Part shown: positions 43,591-56,242 of the stretch, in pieces
Position numbering within the stretch: the first letter of the stretch is position 1
Layout: every line of letters starts with the position of its first letter
DNA from: Dillenia suffruticosa
Lineage: Eukaryota > Streptophyta > Magnoliopsida > Dilleniales > Dilleniaceae
Assembly: GCA_033439265.1 (NCBI GenBank)
Contig: JAVTVX010000034.1
Coordinates: 17,436,501 to 17,500,500 of the forward strand
Length of the DNA stretch: 64,000 nucleotides
Reading direction: 5' to 3'
Made by a program: the position numbers and the translations under genes
Notes under the pieces: generated by a model
The model's input: the letters and a program-made list of their open reading frames with translations, nothing else
Database searches by the model: none
Told to the model about the DNA's origin: nothing

Positions 43591-45860
43591 TGTTTTGAAA
43601 TACAATTTAAAGAAGGGTGAATAAATTGTATGATACTTTTTTGAGTATTGATTGATGACAATAAAAGTAGGAAATAGAAATAGAAGAATAGAAGAAAGTA
43701 GAGTGTGAAGAGAAGATAAAAGTAAAGGAAGAACAGAAAATAGAGTACACAAAGTTTTTATAATGGTTCCACCAAACCCGGTATGCGTCTACTCTTAGAC
43801 TCCACCTGAATTTTTACTATTTACTTTTAACCAACTTACTTATAGGTGTAGTCAAGCATTTACAGTATTTTCTCCCGAAACACTACCCAACCTCTTACAT
43901 GTTGTTTTTCTCTTTAAATCACAGACTGAGAAATCCCTTTTTTGTCTTTGAACTTTTAGTATATGAGGAAAGTAAGTGTTACAATGAATGAAACTATAAC
44001 TTCGGATGTAATAGATTTGAAGCTCACAAAAAGAATTTACATAATAAACAGGAAATAGAGTATGTTTGCGTTAAAGAGCAAAGGAATTTTTTGAATGTTT
44101 TCTCTCTTCTTCCTTCATGCTTTTTTCTAACCTCTCTTTATTGTATTTATGGTTGGAAGAATTTGAACGTCGAGATAGGTATATTCAAAATGTTTGAGTA
44201 TTTAATATTTTAAGAAAGCTCTTCGGGTTCCTTATTTTCCTTTGACGAATGTAGCTCTGAAATGTAGATCTGGGTTTCTTAGAATATGACTGCGTGGTTG
44301 GTCGAGTGGTTGAGAGACTTTGTGGTGGTATGTTCGAATTCGAATGTTTCTTATTCATGTTCCTATCTGTCTCATTTAATTCTTTCAACTTTTTCTTTGT
44401 TTGATCTATGAGATGTTGCTTTCCTTTTACTTTGCAGCCTTTTATTCTATTTAGCCAATAAAATATTTTGCTTTGCTGTACAATAATGGTTTGACTTCAC
44501 AAGCACTTAATTAGATATGTTTTGTTAACCTTAGTATATGAGTGCTTAGAGGTTAAGTATTGAGAGATATGAGATCATAGCATGTTTGGGCTTAATTTTA
44601 GTTTAAGTCTACTTAATCCGCATTAGATGTTCTCACCAACTAATCAGCTTTTAAAATTTAAATTAATGTACACAACTTTTTATTTAGAAATAGTCGTTAA
44701 AATTCTCGTGTTGACATTGCTACTTTCTTATGTCAATATGATCAACAAAAATATACACCTATCTGTTTAATAAACTCATCTTGCTATTCGACATGCTAAG
44801 CTAAGAGATTTTTATTACACGTTTCAACATCTCAAGGTTTTCATGTTAACACCTATAGCATGTTGAATATTCTAGGTGTTTGGTATATCTCTTTTTGAGT
44901 TATAGGTCATGTGTCCGTTCTAAATTATGTGCTAACATCACAATATCTCGTGCTGACATCTAATAGTGTATTGATTTTTCTAGATCATGTATCAGACACA
45001 ACTCTTCTTAAGTTTTAATTTACGTGTCAACATTTTAATGTCTCACGTCGACATTTGATAGCATGTTGAGTGTTTTAAGCCATGTGTTGACATTCTAAGG
45101 CATGGGTCGACATCCTAATGTCTCGTATTGATATGGGTAGCATGTTAAGTATTCTAAGCCATGTGTCAACATTCTAAGACATGTGTTGACATCTTAATGT
45201 CTTATTAAACCATGTGTCGATATGTCTATGATCCTTATTTTCTTAGTTCCGTTTCTCAGTCAACTCCCTCAATTACTTTATAATAATTATTTAAATAAAT
45301 GTTCAATTTTTATATTTTGTGTTTTTATATTCCTATTTACTTACAATATCACAAATAAATAAGAAAATACTCTCTTATGGATTTAATAAAAATTGTTTCA
45401 AAACCTAATTTTTAAAGAATAAAAAGTTAACTTTCCTCTCAAAGAACAAATTTCAGTTTTGATTTTCGGTTTCATTTTAGTAGGGTTAATGATTTAGAAA
45501 AATTCTAAAAAAATATGTTTTAATCCAATTAATATAAAGGGAATAAATACCGTCATTTTTAATTTACATTTTCTTGATATTTTAAATATTCACATTTTTG
45601 AGTACTTAGTCTTCAACGAATTAGACAAAACTGGATTTTTAACATTCTAAATATTTTATCTCCAACGAGTTAGGCAAAATTGGGCTTTCAACATTCTAAA
45701 AATTTCATTTGCTATGCTTAATTAGCACTATTATCCACTATTAGTAATGGGCCGTTTCTCCTTATTATGTGACTATTCTTATTCTCAAGTATCAACTATT
45801 TTTATACACTTTGTTCATCACATTACTATCTCTTCCTACTATTGAATCAACTACTCTTTA
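43591..45860 (-). repeat. LTR-like insertion with iterated GTCGAC-type words
   Basis: It separates two parts of one antisense Sirevirus gag (43585 and about 45870). It starts TGTTTTGAAATAC at 43591, compatible with the inverted end of an LTR. A GGTTCCACC-type segment at 43768 resembles the leader part of Sirevirus LTRs. Between 44800 and 45240 it has degenerate 79-bp units with CATGTGTCGACAT words. Probably a solo LTR; the upper end was not fixed. Confidence 0.5.
45059..45216. repeat. 79-bp tandem units in LTR-like block
   Basis: Units begin TAGCATGTTGAG at 45059 and TAGCATGTTAAG at 45138; a more degenerate one begins at 44856. Each has two or three variants of ATGTGTYGACAT. Confidence 0.75.
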
Positions 45861-45864
45861 TGTT

Positions 45865-46996
45865 TTAGTTAATAGTTTCTAAATTCTTTTTGTAATCATT
45901 TAATCATGTTTAGTTTCAAATTCTTTTCTAAATCAATTTAATCATCTTTTGTTTATTATTAAAATCTATCAATATGTCAACAGGTTTTACCTCTTTCTCT
46001 TCTACCTTATTGTTACTAGCCTCTTCTTTTTCTTTATTTAAACTCTCTATTTCATTCTTTAAGCTCTCATTACCCTTGTTTAAACTCATATTTTCTTTCT
46101 TCACCTCTTCATGGTCATTATCCAGCATACCTATTATGCTTTTAAGATTTTTGTTTTTAGCATTAAGTTTTTCACCTCTTTTTATGATTCAAGCAATGTT
46201 TTTTTTTATTAATTTTTTAATAAAACTGTTCTGAGAACTTATCTTTGTGTTGTTACTTTCCTTTATAGCCATTAAACAAATGTTTGCTTGCTCCTTTAAG
46301 TGTCATCACCACTTGAGCTATCATCTTGATCAGTCCATACAACTAGAGCCTCCCTTTCTTACCATACTTCTTGAGTTGAGAGCACTTACTTTTGATTTGA
46401 TAGATGTTGTTGCATTTATAGTATCTAATCTCATCTTTACTTTCCACCTTCTTCTTTGAAAAATCGTTCTCCTTCCTAGATACTCTTTTAGTGCTCATCT
46501 TAATGTGTTTAATATAATTACTCAACCATCAATTTGTTCATATCTTTAGCTTCCTCTATGGCTGTAGTGTTAGGTTCCCATGATTTAGGCAAACATCTAA
46601 GAAGTTTATCTATTTTCTCATACTTCGGATATACTTTTGCCAAAAGTCTATATTGAACTAGTATATATTTCTCTAATGGTCTCACTTTCCTTTATCTTAA
46701 ACAACTCATACTTATAGGTAAGTATATTAATTTTACTCTTCCTAACTTGATCCATACCTTCATAGGTAGTTTCTAACTAATCTCAAATTTCCTTAATAGT
46801 AGTAGAAACTCTATTGTATTCATTCAAACTAAGAGTAGGATGAAGTAAATTTACTGTTTTGCAGTTGGCTTTATAAGATTTCTTCTCATCATTCGTCATC
46901 TCCTTTAACTTTTGGGTAATTGAATGCTATCAACAATCTTTGTAGGGATAGTCACACAATCTTTCATGATCTTCAAGTATATTTATCAGTTGTAAC
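45865..46996 (-). pseudogene. Sirevirus-like gag, antisense (coiled coil and zinc knuckle)
   Basis: The minus strand at 46525-46343 gives KDEIRYYKCNNIYQIKSKC followed by QLKKYGKKGR, a knuckle with the first Cys replaced by Tyr and the His lost. At 46128-45928 comes a Glu/Lys/Asn-rich coiled coil (EEVKKENMSLNKGNESLKNE). The N-terminal gag lies between 46996 and 46550 in broken frames. A MITE at 46997-47470 splits it from its leader. Confidence 0.76.
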
Positions 46997-47470
46997 TAGG
47001 GGTGTTAATAACACCGGGTAGTGTCACGGGTACCCGTGACACTACTCGGTCAAAGCTCGAGCCCGGACTCGGTCAAACCAAACTCGAGCCGAGCTCGGGC
47101 TCGGGTAGCTGGGTATCGAGCTCGAGCTTGAGCCCAGCTGTGTTGCGCTCGAAGGCTCGACGAGCTACCCGAAATATTTTAATTTTTTTAAAAATAAATT
47201 TTATATATAATTATATATATATATTTTTAAAAAATTATATATAAAATTATATTTTTAGGTATATTTTTTAAATATATTATCTATACCACCCAATGACACT
47301 ACCCAACGACACTATCCGATAACACCCAATGACACTTCGAGCTCGACCTCGAGCTCGAAAAATACAAACTCGGAGAGCTCGAGCTCGAGCTCGAGCTCAC
47401 GTAAAGTACATCGAGCTCGAGCTCGGGTATTATGATACCCGAGCTTAACCCGGGTGTCATAACACCCCTA
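46997..47470. mobile_element. hAT-like MITE, GC-rich, with TAGGGGTG ends
   Basis: The left end TAGGGGTGTTAATAACACC and the inverted right end TAGGGGTGTTATGACACC match closely. Flanks GTTGTAAC (46989-46996) and GTTGTAAT (47471-47478) give an 8-bp duplication with one mismatch, as for hAT elements. The two GC-rich sides are full of GAGCTCGAG and CTCGAGCTC words around an AT-rich centre (47180-47280). No transposase. Confidence 0.82.
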
Positions 47471-47478
47471 GTTGTAAT

Positions 47479-47645
47479 AATGAAATTTTTCATTCTTTGT
47501 TTCACATAGCGATATCCAATATCATTGAAGAATAGAGCCCCATTTGTTGAGCAAGCCTTTAAAGGAATTGCATCTCTGTTGATGGCCATCAAGCAATCTT
47601 CTTTTAGGTAGTTTGACCAAAAGCTATAAACCTACTATATCACCA
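47479..47645 (-). other. Sirevirus leader, gag start and primer-binding site, antisense
   Basis: The minus strand near 47625 reads ATTGGTGATATAGTAGGT, aligning with the PBS region ATTGGTATCAAAGTAGGT of the sense element at 49893. The beginning of gag lies between it and the MITE. This fixes the orientation of the antisense element. Confidence 0.65.
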
Positions 47646-48165
47646 ATTGAAAAACACTTAACAAGAACCAAGATGGTGGGTGAATGAGTCCTTTTGTCTT
47701 TATTTGCAAACAATAAGTAGTTAGATGAATTTGGAGTAATTTTATTAAAAAGGAATACGTTGGACACAAGGATTTACAATGGTTCTACCCTCCTAAGTAT
47801 ATATTTTAGGTTTCACCTGAAATTTAAATCTGCTAATCAAAATAGATAGTATAAACTATTAGTTTTCGAAGGTGCTAGTCCAACTTTCACAAGTATTTAC
47901 TTAACGCATCCCATTATCCTAACCACTAGAATGAGTAGATATAATCCAAAGTTTAAAAAATCCATTCCTTTTAACTCAATCATTCTCACAATAAAGAATT
48001 ACGAGATAAAATAGTTTTCAAGAAATACACTCAATGAAACTCAATAAAATATAAGCATAATAACGAGAGAAACAATAGGTAAGTGGTAGGCTTAGCAATC
48101 AATGTTCCATCTCTCTTGAGGCCTTCATGGTTGTATTTATAGGCTTGAAAGGGAAGAGACATAAC
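47646..48165 (-). repeat. Partial 5' LTR of antisense Sirevirus (R-U5 side)
   Basis: It follows the PBS of the antisense element. On the minus strand a promoter-like CCTATAAATAC lies near 48138. The LTR is cut at 48165 by the sense-strand Sirevirus. Its upstream part may be the sequence at 59533-60840, beyond that insertion. Confidence 0.6.
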
Positions 48166-49892
48166 TGTTTAGAATGCTAAGTTTTGATGATAATAAAAAA
48201 ATAAATCAGAGAAAAATAGACTAAAATATATTAAAAGGCAAAATTGAGAATTACTAAGTTTGCAGACCTTATCGACCTACTCTTATAGGTCTACCAATTT
48301 TCAGAATCATGTCAACCTGTTTTAGTAATACCTTAAACATGTTGACATATTAATCACCCTTGTTGACCTCTATGAATAAAATATCATTATTGTCTAAGTA
48401 AGATTATGTCGATAATTTCAAAAATATGTCGACCTGACTTAAACACTAACATTTTGTTAGCCTAAGTAAAATCTTGTCAATCTGTCTTATATGTTGACCT
48501 GAATTGAACTACATATTGATTTCTTGACTTCAGGTGGACAAATTTAATATGTCAAGTCCACCAATTTCAATGATGTGTTGACCTACTATTACACAGGTTG
48601 ATAAGTATCAAGCAAAACTTATTAAGAAGGGTATACCTGACAACTTGTTGACTTGATTTATCTTTTCTTTAGAAATCATACAATGACCTATACTTCAGTT
48701 ATGCCGATACCCTGAGCGTAGGAATAGGACTATGTCAATGTGGACATAGAATATGTCGACCCATCTCTATCTCTATGTGTTGACCGATTAAAATATGCCT
48801 TATCTATTAATTTATTTCAAAATAGATTCATATCGACCTGAAATCATCAACATATCAACAAAGGCTGATTGGTTTCTAACTAAGGCATGTTGATGATTAA
48901 TTAAAACGATGTGACATACTAGAACATATCGATTAAGTTAATCTTACATGTCTACCAATTTAATTTAAAACATAACCTTGTCGACCCAAGTTCTCACCAT
49001 ATTGTCTTGATCAAGGAAATCCATAATACAAAAATTTTGAATTCAAGTCGATATGTTAATTAAGGTTATCGACCTGAATTTGTCAGAAACCAAAATTTCA
49101 AAACTAATTTGAATATAACAGTCTCTCTTTTCTAACTGATAATGTTCATTTCTATTTCTATCAAAGTATAACATTTAAATGTAGCAAAATTGTCTTTTAA
49201 TTGGTCAATAAGAGAGTAGCGCCGGTGAAAAAAATGAATTTTAGTGCGAACCAAGAAACTGTTGCAAGACATTAATTGACGAACATTCATGAGCAATTTT
49301 CAGATTCAATAACCACACAACGGATCTCTTCAATACCATAATAAATACCAAAGTGATAAGGTTTGGAGGGGTGAATGCTTTATTCAAGATCTGAATGATT
49401 ATGAACTTATTGTATTTGCTACTCTATTTTAAATTCACACACTCTATTTTTAACTTTAATTTTCTTCTTGAGTCTAACTATTTGTAAAAGTTAAGTTTGT
49501 CTGATCAAAGAATTTAAGCCTCACATAGACCTTTTCTCTCACTTGTACTGAGAATTCAAAAGAGTAGAGAGTGTGTCAGTATTTTGTGTTCAGAGAGTGA
49601 ATCAATCTATGTAGGATTAGGATAGTAGTGTTTGAGAAGAAATATTGTAAATATTTAATTTAAACATACAATCAAGTTTATATCATAAAATTGATAGTGA
49701 AAAATCTAGAGAGATTTTGGGAATGGACGTACACTTGGTTTGATGGAACCATTGTAAAAACCTTTTTATGTTCTATATTTTTCTATTTAAACAACCAAAC
49801 ACCAATATTATTCTCCTTTTTAAAATACCTGAATAGTTAAAAATTTCTAAAAATACCTCTATTTAACAATTCACCCATATAGTTGAATAACA
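48166..49892 (+). repeat. 5' LTR of Sirevirus-like element
   Basis: Starts TGTTTAGAATGC and ends GAATAACA. The first 900 bp (U3) hold more than a dozen variants of TGTCGACCTG, in both exact (GTCGAC) and decayed forms. The last 500 bp match the 3' LTR in long colinear stretches such as ATTCAAGATCTGAATGATTA. Confidence 0.9.
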
Positions 49893-49910
49893 ATTGGTAT
49901 CAAAGTAGGT
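49893..49910 (+). other. Primer-binding site of Sirevirus-like element
   Basis: ATTGGTATCAAAGTAGGT directly follows the LTR; TGGTATCA matches the initiator tRNA-Met complement. Confidence 0.75.
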
Positions 49911-49959
49911 ATGTTGGTAAAAAGTCTAACAGTTTCAACATCAATAATCCAAATAACCA

Positions 49960-51470
49960 TAAATGGAGACAGTGTACCGGTTGAAGCATACTTAACAAAT
50001 CTTGCACCCTTCTTCAGCGGAAACAATTTTAGTTATTGGAAACAAATGATGTGTAATTTCATCATTGCATAAGATCTAAATGCTTGGAAAATAATTGAAA
50101 AAGGTATTGAATTTTTAACCGAAGAGGTTGATGGTGCACGTGTACCAATTAAGTTGAAGAATATGACAACTGAAAAGAAAAAGACCTATAAAGCAAATTG
50201 CAAGGCCATGAATCCCCACCTGAGCATCAACGAATATAATCGAGTATCTTCATGCATCACAGTGAAAGAAATCTGAGAAAGACTTGAAACCACCTATGAA
50301 TGCATTAATTAAGTTCGTACAAGTAAAATTGGATTGCTGATACAAGAATACGAAACCTTCAAGATGAAAGAAGGAGAATCTATCAGTAAAATATGACAAG
50401 ATTCAACAAAGTGACAAATGAATATAGATTCCTTAGAAAAGGAATTCCACAAGAAGACATGGTAGAAACCTAAACTTACTGCAATAGAAGAATAAAAAAA
50501 TCTTAAAACTTTAATCATGGATGAACTTGTGGGTTCACTGATAACTCATGAAATGAAATTAAATGTGAAGGAGTCAGGAAAAGAAGAAAAAGGAAAAGGA
50601 GTAGCTCTCAAAGCCGAATGTGATGAGAGTTTTTCAAACTCTGAAGAGGAAGATGACAAAGAAGATGAAACATTGCTGGTCAGAAGGTTCAAGAGATTTA
50701 AAATGTGAAGGAGAAATAGAAGCAAATCAAAATTTAAAATACCAAAAAAGAAAGAGATAATCAAATATTATGAATACAAAAAATTAGGACACATAAAAGT
50801 TAATTGTCCTCAACTGAACAAGGGTGATAAGAAAAACAAAAAAGAAGAAAGAAGAAGAAGAAAAAAAAAACTCTTGCTGCCTAGAGTATGAAGACTCTAG
50901 TTCAAGTGAAGAAAAACCTATCGAAAAATAAGCTAATCTGTGCTTCATGGCCAATAAGGAATTTTCCGACAATAAGGTAAACTCTACTCCCTACTTTTCC
51001 TGTTATAATTCTGCTGAAAGTAATTTCTCTATTGTTGAACTACATGAAATATGATTAGAATCACTTAGGGAATCAAAGAAGTTAAAATTGAAAAATAATC
51101 TACTGAAGAAAAATATGACTGAAACTGTAAAAGAATTAGAAAATTCTAAAATAGAAACTGATAAACTAAGAGAAAAGAATACTAAATTAGAATTAAAAAT
51201 CATTGAACTTGAAAATGAGTTAGAGAATGAAAAGAAAGAATGTCTACATCTGCAAAATGAAATAGAAGATGTCAAAATTGAAATCAATCAAAGGGATAGA
51301 AACAAAATTATGAAAAAAGAGCTAACTGAACAAAAAGAGAAAAATGTTACGCAAACAATATTCTAATGAAATTCATAGAAGGTCAAGAAAAACTAAATGC
51401 CATCCTAAGAACACAGAGAGCAGTCTTTGATAAAGCTGGATTAGGATTTAATCCTACTTAAACCTAAAAG
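49960..51470 (+). pseudogene. Sirevirus gag remnant
   Basis: In the plus strand: APFFSGNNFSYWKQMMCNFI at 50008-50067 is the UBN2-type gag start. LIMDELVGSLITHEMKL is at 50512-50562. A knuckle (KYYEYKKLGHIKVNC, Cys partly lost) is at 50766-50810, and a coiled coil is at 51088-51290 (ELENSKIETDKLREKNTKLE). Length and coiled coil fit Sirevirus gag. There are at least ten stops. Confidence 0.82.
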
Positions 51471-51749
51471 AAGCTTTACAAGTTTTTCACACCTAGTTTA
51501 GAAACTTTTAAAACACACAGATGTCACACATGCTTGAAATTTGGACACAAGTCAAAAACTATAAACTAGGGAATAACACTTCAATTACTGCAAAAAATAT
51601 AAGGAATAATGATCTCAATTGTACCAACTGTCAAAAAATTAGACACTTAGTTATTATCTGCTGACTAAAAAACTTCTCGGCAACAAACTTGAAATGGGTA
51701 CCTAAAAATCAAATTTGAACTAACTTAGATAGACCCAAGAAAATATGGT

Positions 51750-54700
51750 TATCAAAGTCAAAAGTGTGATTAAATCTTATTTCATGTATGTTTGGAATTA
51801 AGGAAATCTCATGGAAAGTTAGTTTGATACATTGATAGTGGTTGTTCAAGATATTTGACTGGATATATTACTAAATTCTCATCACTTGAGTAGAAGAAAG
51901 GAGGAAAGATAACCTTTGGAGACAAATCTAAAGAGAAAGTCATCGAAATAGGTAGTATTGGAGGTAAGTCCACTAACATTCAATTCAAAATGTTCTTCTT
52001 GTCTCTAGACTTAAATTTAGATTGTTGAGTATCAGTTGTGTGATAAAGGTTTTAAAATATACTTGACTCAAATGTTTGTTCTATCATTGATAAAACTTCT
52101 GACTGTATCAAATTCACTAGGTTTAGAAGAAGAATTATATATGTAATTGATATAGAGCAGTTGAAAACTCGAAACGAATCATGTCTAGTTGTAGTAAGTA
52201 AGAACAATTCATGACTGTAGCACCGAAAGTTAGGACACGCAAATATAGATATTACATTAAAACTAGTTAGGAAAAATATTGTGAAAGGTCTTCTAAAATT
52301 AAAATTCAAGAAAGATAGTTTGTGTAATGTATGCATGGATGAAAAAAAACCAAAATTTTCTTTAAATCCAAAAAAACGTGTATCTACTAGCAATCCTCTG
52401 GAAGTTTTGCGTATACACTTATTCGGATCAACTAAAACTCAAATTTTAGGAGAAAAATATTATGGATTTATGGTCATCAATGACTTCTCTATATACACTT
52501 GGGTGTTGTTTTTGACTAAAAAAGAGGAAATCAGTAAGACTTTCATTAAACTATGCTAGAAAATACAAAATGAAAAAGGGATTTCAGTTAAAAGTATCAG
52601 AAGTAATTATAGTAAATAATTTGAAAATAAAACTATGGAAAAATTTTATGGCAATCAGGGTATTGAGCATAATTTCTCAACTTCTAAGACACTTCAACAG
52701 AATGGGGTGTAGAAAGAAAAAACAGAATGTTACAAGAAATGGTTATAACTATACTTTGTGATCATAATTCATAAAAATTCTTCTAGGAAAAAGTAGTGAG
52801 TATTGTCTATTACATTTTAAATAGGACTTTAATTATACTTATACTAAAGAAAATTGTCTATGAACTCTACAAAATAAGAAAACCCAACATAGCTTATTTT
52901 AGAGTTTTCGGATGCAAATGATATATTCTAAACAATGGAAGAGAATTTTTAGAAAAATTTGATATCAAAAGTGATAAGAGAATATTTTTAGAATATTCAA
53001 CAGTGAGTAAGACGTATAGAATCTATAACAAAAGAGCCATATTATTCAAAGAATTAATACATATAGAATTTGATGAAAAAAATGATATAGACAAAAGAAG
53101 ATTGGATGACGAAGAATTAACAGAAAACTTTAATGAATTAGAACTTACAGAGAATTCAAAATCTCAAAAAAAAAAGAAAAAATTTAATGAAAGTAAGAAA
53201 TTAAATATCCTCAAATTAGAAAAGATGTCAGCATAGAAAACATAATAGGTGATGTAAGCTCTGGTTTAGGACTAGATCAGCCCTACAGAATCAATGTGAA
53301 TATGTGACGTTTATCCCTAAAAAAGAAGTTAAAATGTAATGGAAGTATTAGCATATGAGAATTGTATAATAGCTATGCAAGATGAATCGAACCAATTTGA
53401 AAGAAATAAAGTATGAAACCTTATTCCTAAATCAAAAATTCAATCCGTAATTGGAACTAAGTGGATTTTTAGAAATAAACTTGATGAATATGGAACAATT
53501 ACAAGAAACAAGACAAGATTAGTAACCAAAAAATATAACCAAAAGGAAGAAATTAACTACCACAAAACATATGCTTCAGTGACTACATTAGAATATTAGA
53601 ATGTTTCTATACTCTCCTATCATATAAACTTCAAATTGTATCAAATGGATATTACAAGTATCTTTCTAAATGGTTATTTAAATGAAACTATGTATGTAAA
53701 ATAACCCCCTGGGTTTGAAGATGCTAAATATCTAAAACATGTTTTTAAACTAACCAAAATCATGTACGGATTAAAACAAACTCTTAGATCTTGGTATGAA
53801 AGACTTAACAATGTTTTGATTGAAAATAAATTCGAGAAAGGAAATATTGATACAACTCTCTTTATCAAAAGAAACAAAGATAACTTTCTAATAATCCAAG
53901 TATATGTAGATGATATAATATTCAGAGAAACAAGTGTAAAAATATGTGAAAATTTTATAGAAAGAATACAAAGAGATTTTAAAATGAGTATAATGGAAAA
54001 GTTAAACTATTTTCTAGGATTTTAAATTAAACAATCTGAAAATGGAATGTTCATCGATCAATCAAAATATATCAATGATTTCATTAAAAGATTTGGATTT
54101 AATTAATGCAAAGGAAATACTATACTTATGAGTACGAGCCTAAAATTAGATAAGGATGAAAATAACAAATTAATATGTAAAAAATTATATAGAAATATGA
54201 TTTGATCATTGTTGTATCTCACTGCTTTGAGACAAACATACAATTTAGTGTATGTTTTTGTATAGGATTCCAATCAGATCCAAAAGAATCACATATGGTA
54301 ATAGTTAAAATTTTTTTTAGATATTTTAAAAACACTACACATCTAGACTTTTGGTATGATAGAAACTAAAATTTTCAATTATATGGATTTTTGTTGCAGA
54401 TTTTGTGGGATATAAATTAGATAGAAAAAGTATTAGTAGTATTTGTCAATTGTTTGGAAGCATATTAGGATCCTGGTCTTTTAAGAAACAAAATAGTATA
54501 AAATTGTCAATAACCGAAACTGAATATATTTCTAGTGGACAATGTGCTACATAAATTTTATGGATTAAGTATCAAATAAAGGATTTTGAAATAGATTTTG
54601 ATGTGTTCTTATAAAATGTGACAATACAAGTGCCATAAATCTAACTAAAAATTTAGTGTATCATTTCGAACCAAACACATTGAAATGAGATATCATTTTA

Positions 54701-54840
54701 TCAGATACCATATATTGAAAAATGAAATTGTTTTTGAGTATATAGAAACTTAAAAATAGATTGACAACATTTTTACTAAACCATTGGATAAAAATAGATT
54801 TTGTAAACTAAAAAAAGAGTTAAAAATGATTGAAATGGAG
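51750..54840 (+). pseudogene. Sirevirus pol remnant (protease to RNase H)
   Basis: Protease: YIDSGCSRYLTG at 51829-51865 (DSG kept). GAG-pre-integrase: HRKLGHANID at 52220-52250. Integrase: LRIHLFGSTK at 52408-52440 and LQQNGV near 52690. RT: GTKWIFRNKLDEYGTITRNK at 53454-53510, MYGLKQTLRSWYERL and VYVDDIIF (catalytic YVDD at 53908-53919). RNase H: KCDNTSAINLTKN at 54616-54655. Frames change repeatedly and stops are numerous, so no product is possible. The RT stretch 53762-54025 is the longest open part. Confidence 0.88.
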
Positions 54841-55290
54841 AAGTAAAAAAGAAATCTGAAAAACAGAGTATGTGAAAATCTGGAAAATGAATTTTATTTC
54901 GATCTATTTCACAAGGGTGTCGACAAATTGAAAAGTATAGAGTGTTATCGATCTACTAGCCATTTTCTTAGAAATCATGTCGACATATTACTGAAAAAAC
55001 TAAAAACATACATAGTCTTGTTGACTTGTATGTTAATGTGTTGACATGAATAGCAATTGAAATCAGGTCAATATTTTTAAAACTATATCGACCTACTAAC
55101 CTTTGGATATCTTTAAAACAGGTCAACGTGTACAAAAACATGTTGACCCGTAACTTGCAAAATAGAATATGAATGGTTAACATACCAACTTCTCTCTCTC
55201 TTTATTTCCAAATTCGAATTTCTCTCTTTCTCTCTCTAGGCTAATTGCACTCCTCTAAAACCCTAACTGAATTACATTCGTGAAATCCTA
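54841..55290 (+). other. Spacer between pol and envelope-like frame
   Basis: Non-coding. It again carries GTCGAC-type words (GTGTCGACAAATTG at 54917, ATGTCGACATATT at 54978), resembling the LTR U3. A pyrimidine tract (55190-55240) and AAAACCCTAACTG precede the next start codon, like a leader with its own acceptor site. Confidence 0.55.
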
Positions 55291-55296
55291 ACCACG

Positions 55297-56242
55297 ATGC
55301 CTCCTAAACAAAAATTATCTATCTTTAAACAATTAATATCATCTAAAGCTCCTACAAAACCTACAGCTAAGCCATCATCATTGAAATCCTCATCTGCGAA
55401 ACCCACTTCTTCGAAACCTCTTTCACTACCTCAACCGACTAAAGTCATTCCTCAATTCAACACTCATGAGTTTCAATCACTCGAATAGAGTGAACTATAC
55501 AAGAAATTATTTATCACGAAGGAAAGTCAATCGGTGGAGATTAATTAATTGGGTATTCTTAAAAAGGGTTAACTTCAAGTTTGAAGAGCATTTAAATGAG
55601 ATATACCTTAATTGGTTTATGATTCCTAATAAGTTCATTCATGATAAGGCAATCAAGTTGTTTTATAATAATATTGAAATAATCTCTGATGGGGTTGAGA
55701 ATGAGACATGGATTACCCTTCATGATCATTCTATGTCGTGTGCTTTTAAAACCTATGTGAATGGAAAAATGATTGAAGTTACTCTTAGAATTATTTGTAG
55801 GGAAAATACTCTGGCTTGGGTAACATATAACAAATGTGAACCCTACATAAAATCTAATTATTTGGAAAATGTTAGAAAAGTATTCAATGATAATAACTTG
55901 ATTGTTGTTATCACAAATGCTACGGAATTAGGATTTCATGAAAGAATACTTCATTTGATTGTTGCTCATATACTTAAACCTAGAGGAAAAAACTATATAA
56001 CCATCTCTAAAGAAGAGTTTTGGTTGATGGCGTGTATTATGAGTGGAAAAACTCATGAATTGTATTTTATTGTTTCACATTTCATGATTGCGGTACATAG
56101 ATTAGAAAATCCTTTTCTACTATATGCAAGTATGATTTGTAAGATTTTATCATCCAATCGTGTGCAATTGGATAAAGATATAGTGATAAAGCCAAATGAC
56201 AAAAATAGAATCAATGCATCTTCCATATTGAGAGCAAGATAG
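55297..56242 (+). pseudogene. Envelope-like / plant-transposon-domain frame of Sirevirus
   Basis: It starts MPPKQKLSIFKQLISSKAPT with a basic Ser/Pro/Lys-rich head (55297-55488). A stop at 55486-55488 and a frameshift near 55565 follow. Then a long open stretch runs to 56242. It includes MIEVTLRIICRENTLAWV, RILHLIVAHILKPRGKNYIT, FWLMACIMSGKTHEL and FLLYASMICKIL. This pattern (a basic head and a helical domain with RxLHxIIxxxLxPRG) is that of the protein called envelope-like in soybean SIRE1 and of the putative plant transposon domain. Its role is unknown. No signal peptide is seen. Confidence 0.75.

Noticed and set aside
44800..45240. Regularly spaced repeats considered as a CRISPR-like array or satellite
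   Set aside because: Plant nuclear context, degenerate units without constant spacers; better explained as LTR U3 iteration.
45974..46234. Plus-strand hydrophobic 86-residue ORF
   Set aside because: It is the complement of an antisense gag coiled coil.
50546..51287. Minus-strand Phe/Ser-rich ORFs
   Set aside because: Complement of the acidic and coiled-coil gag of the sense Sirevirus.
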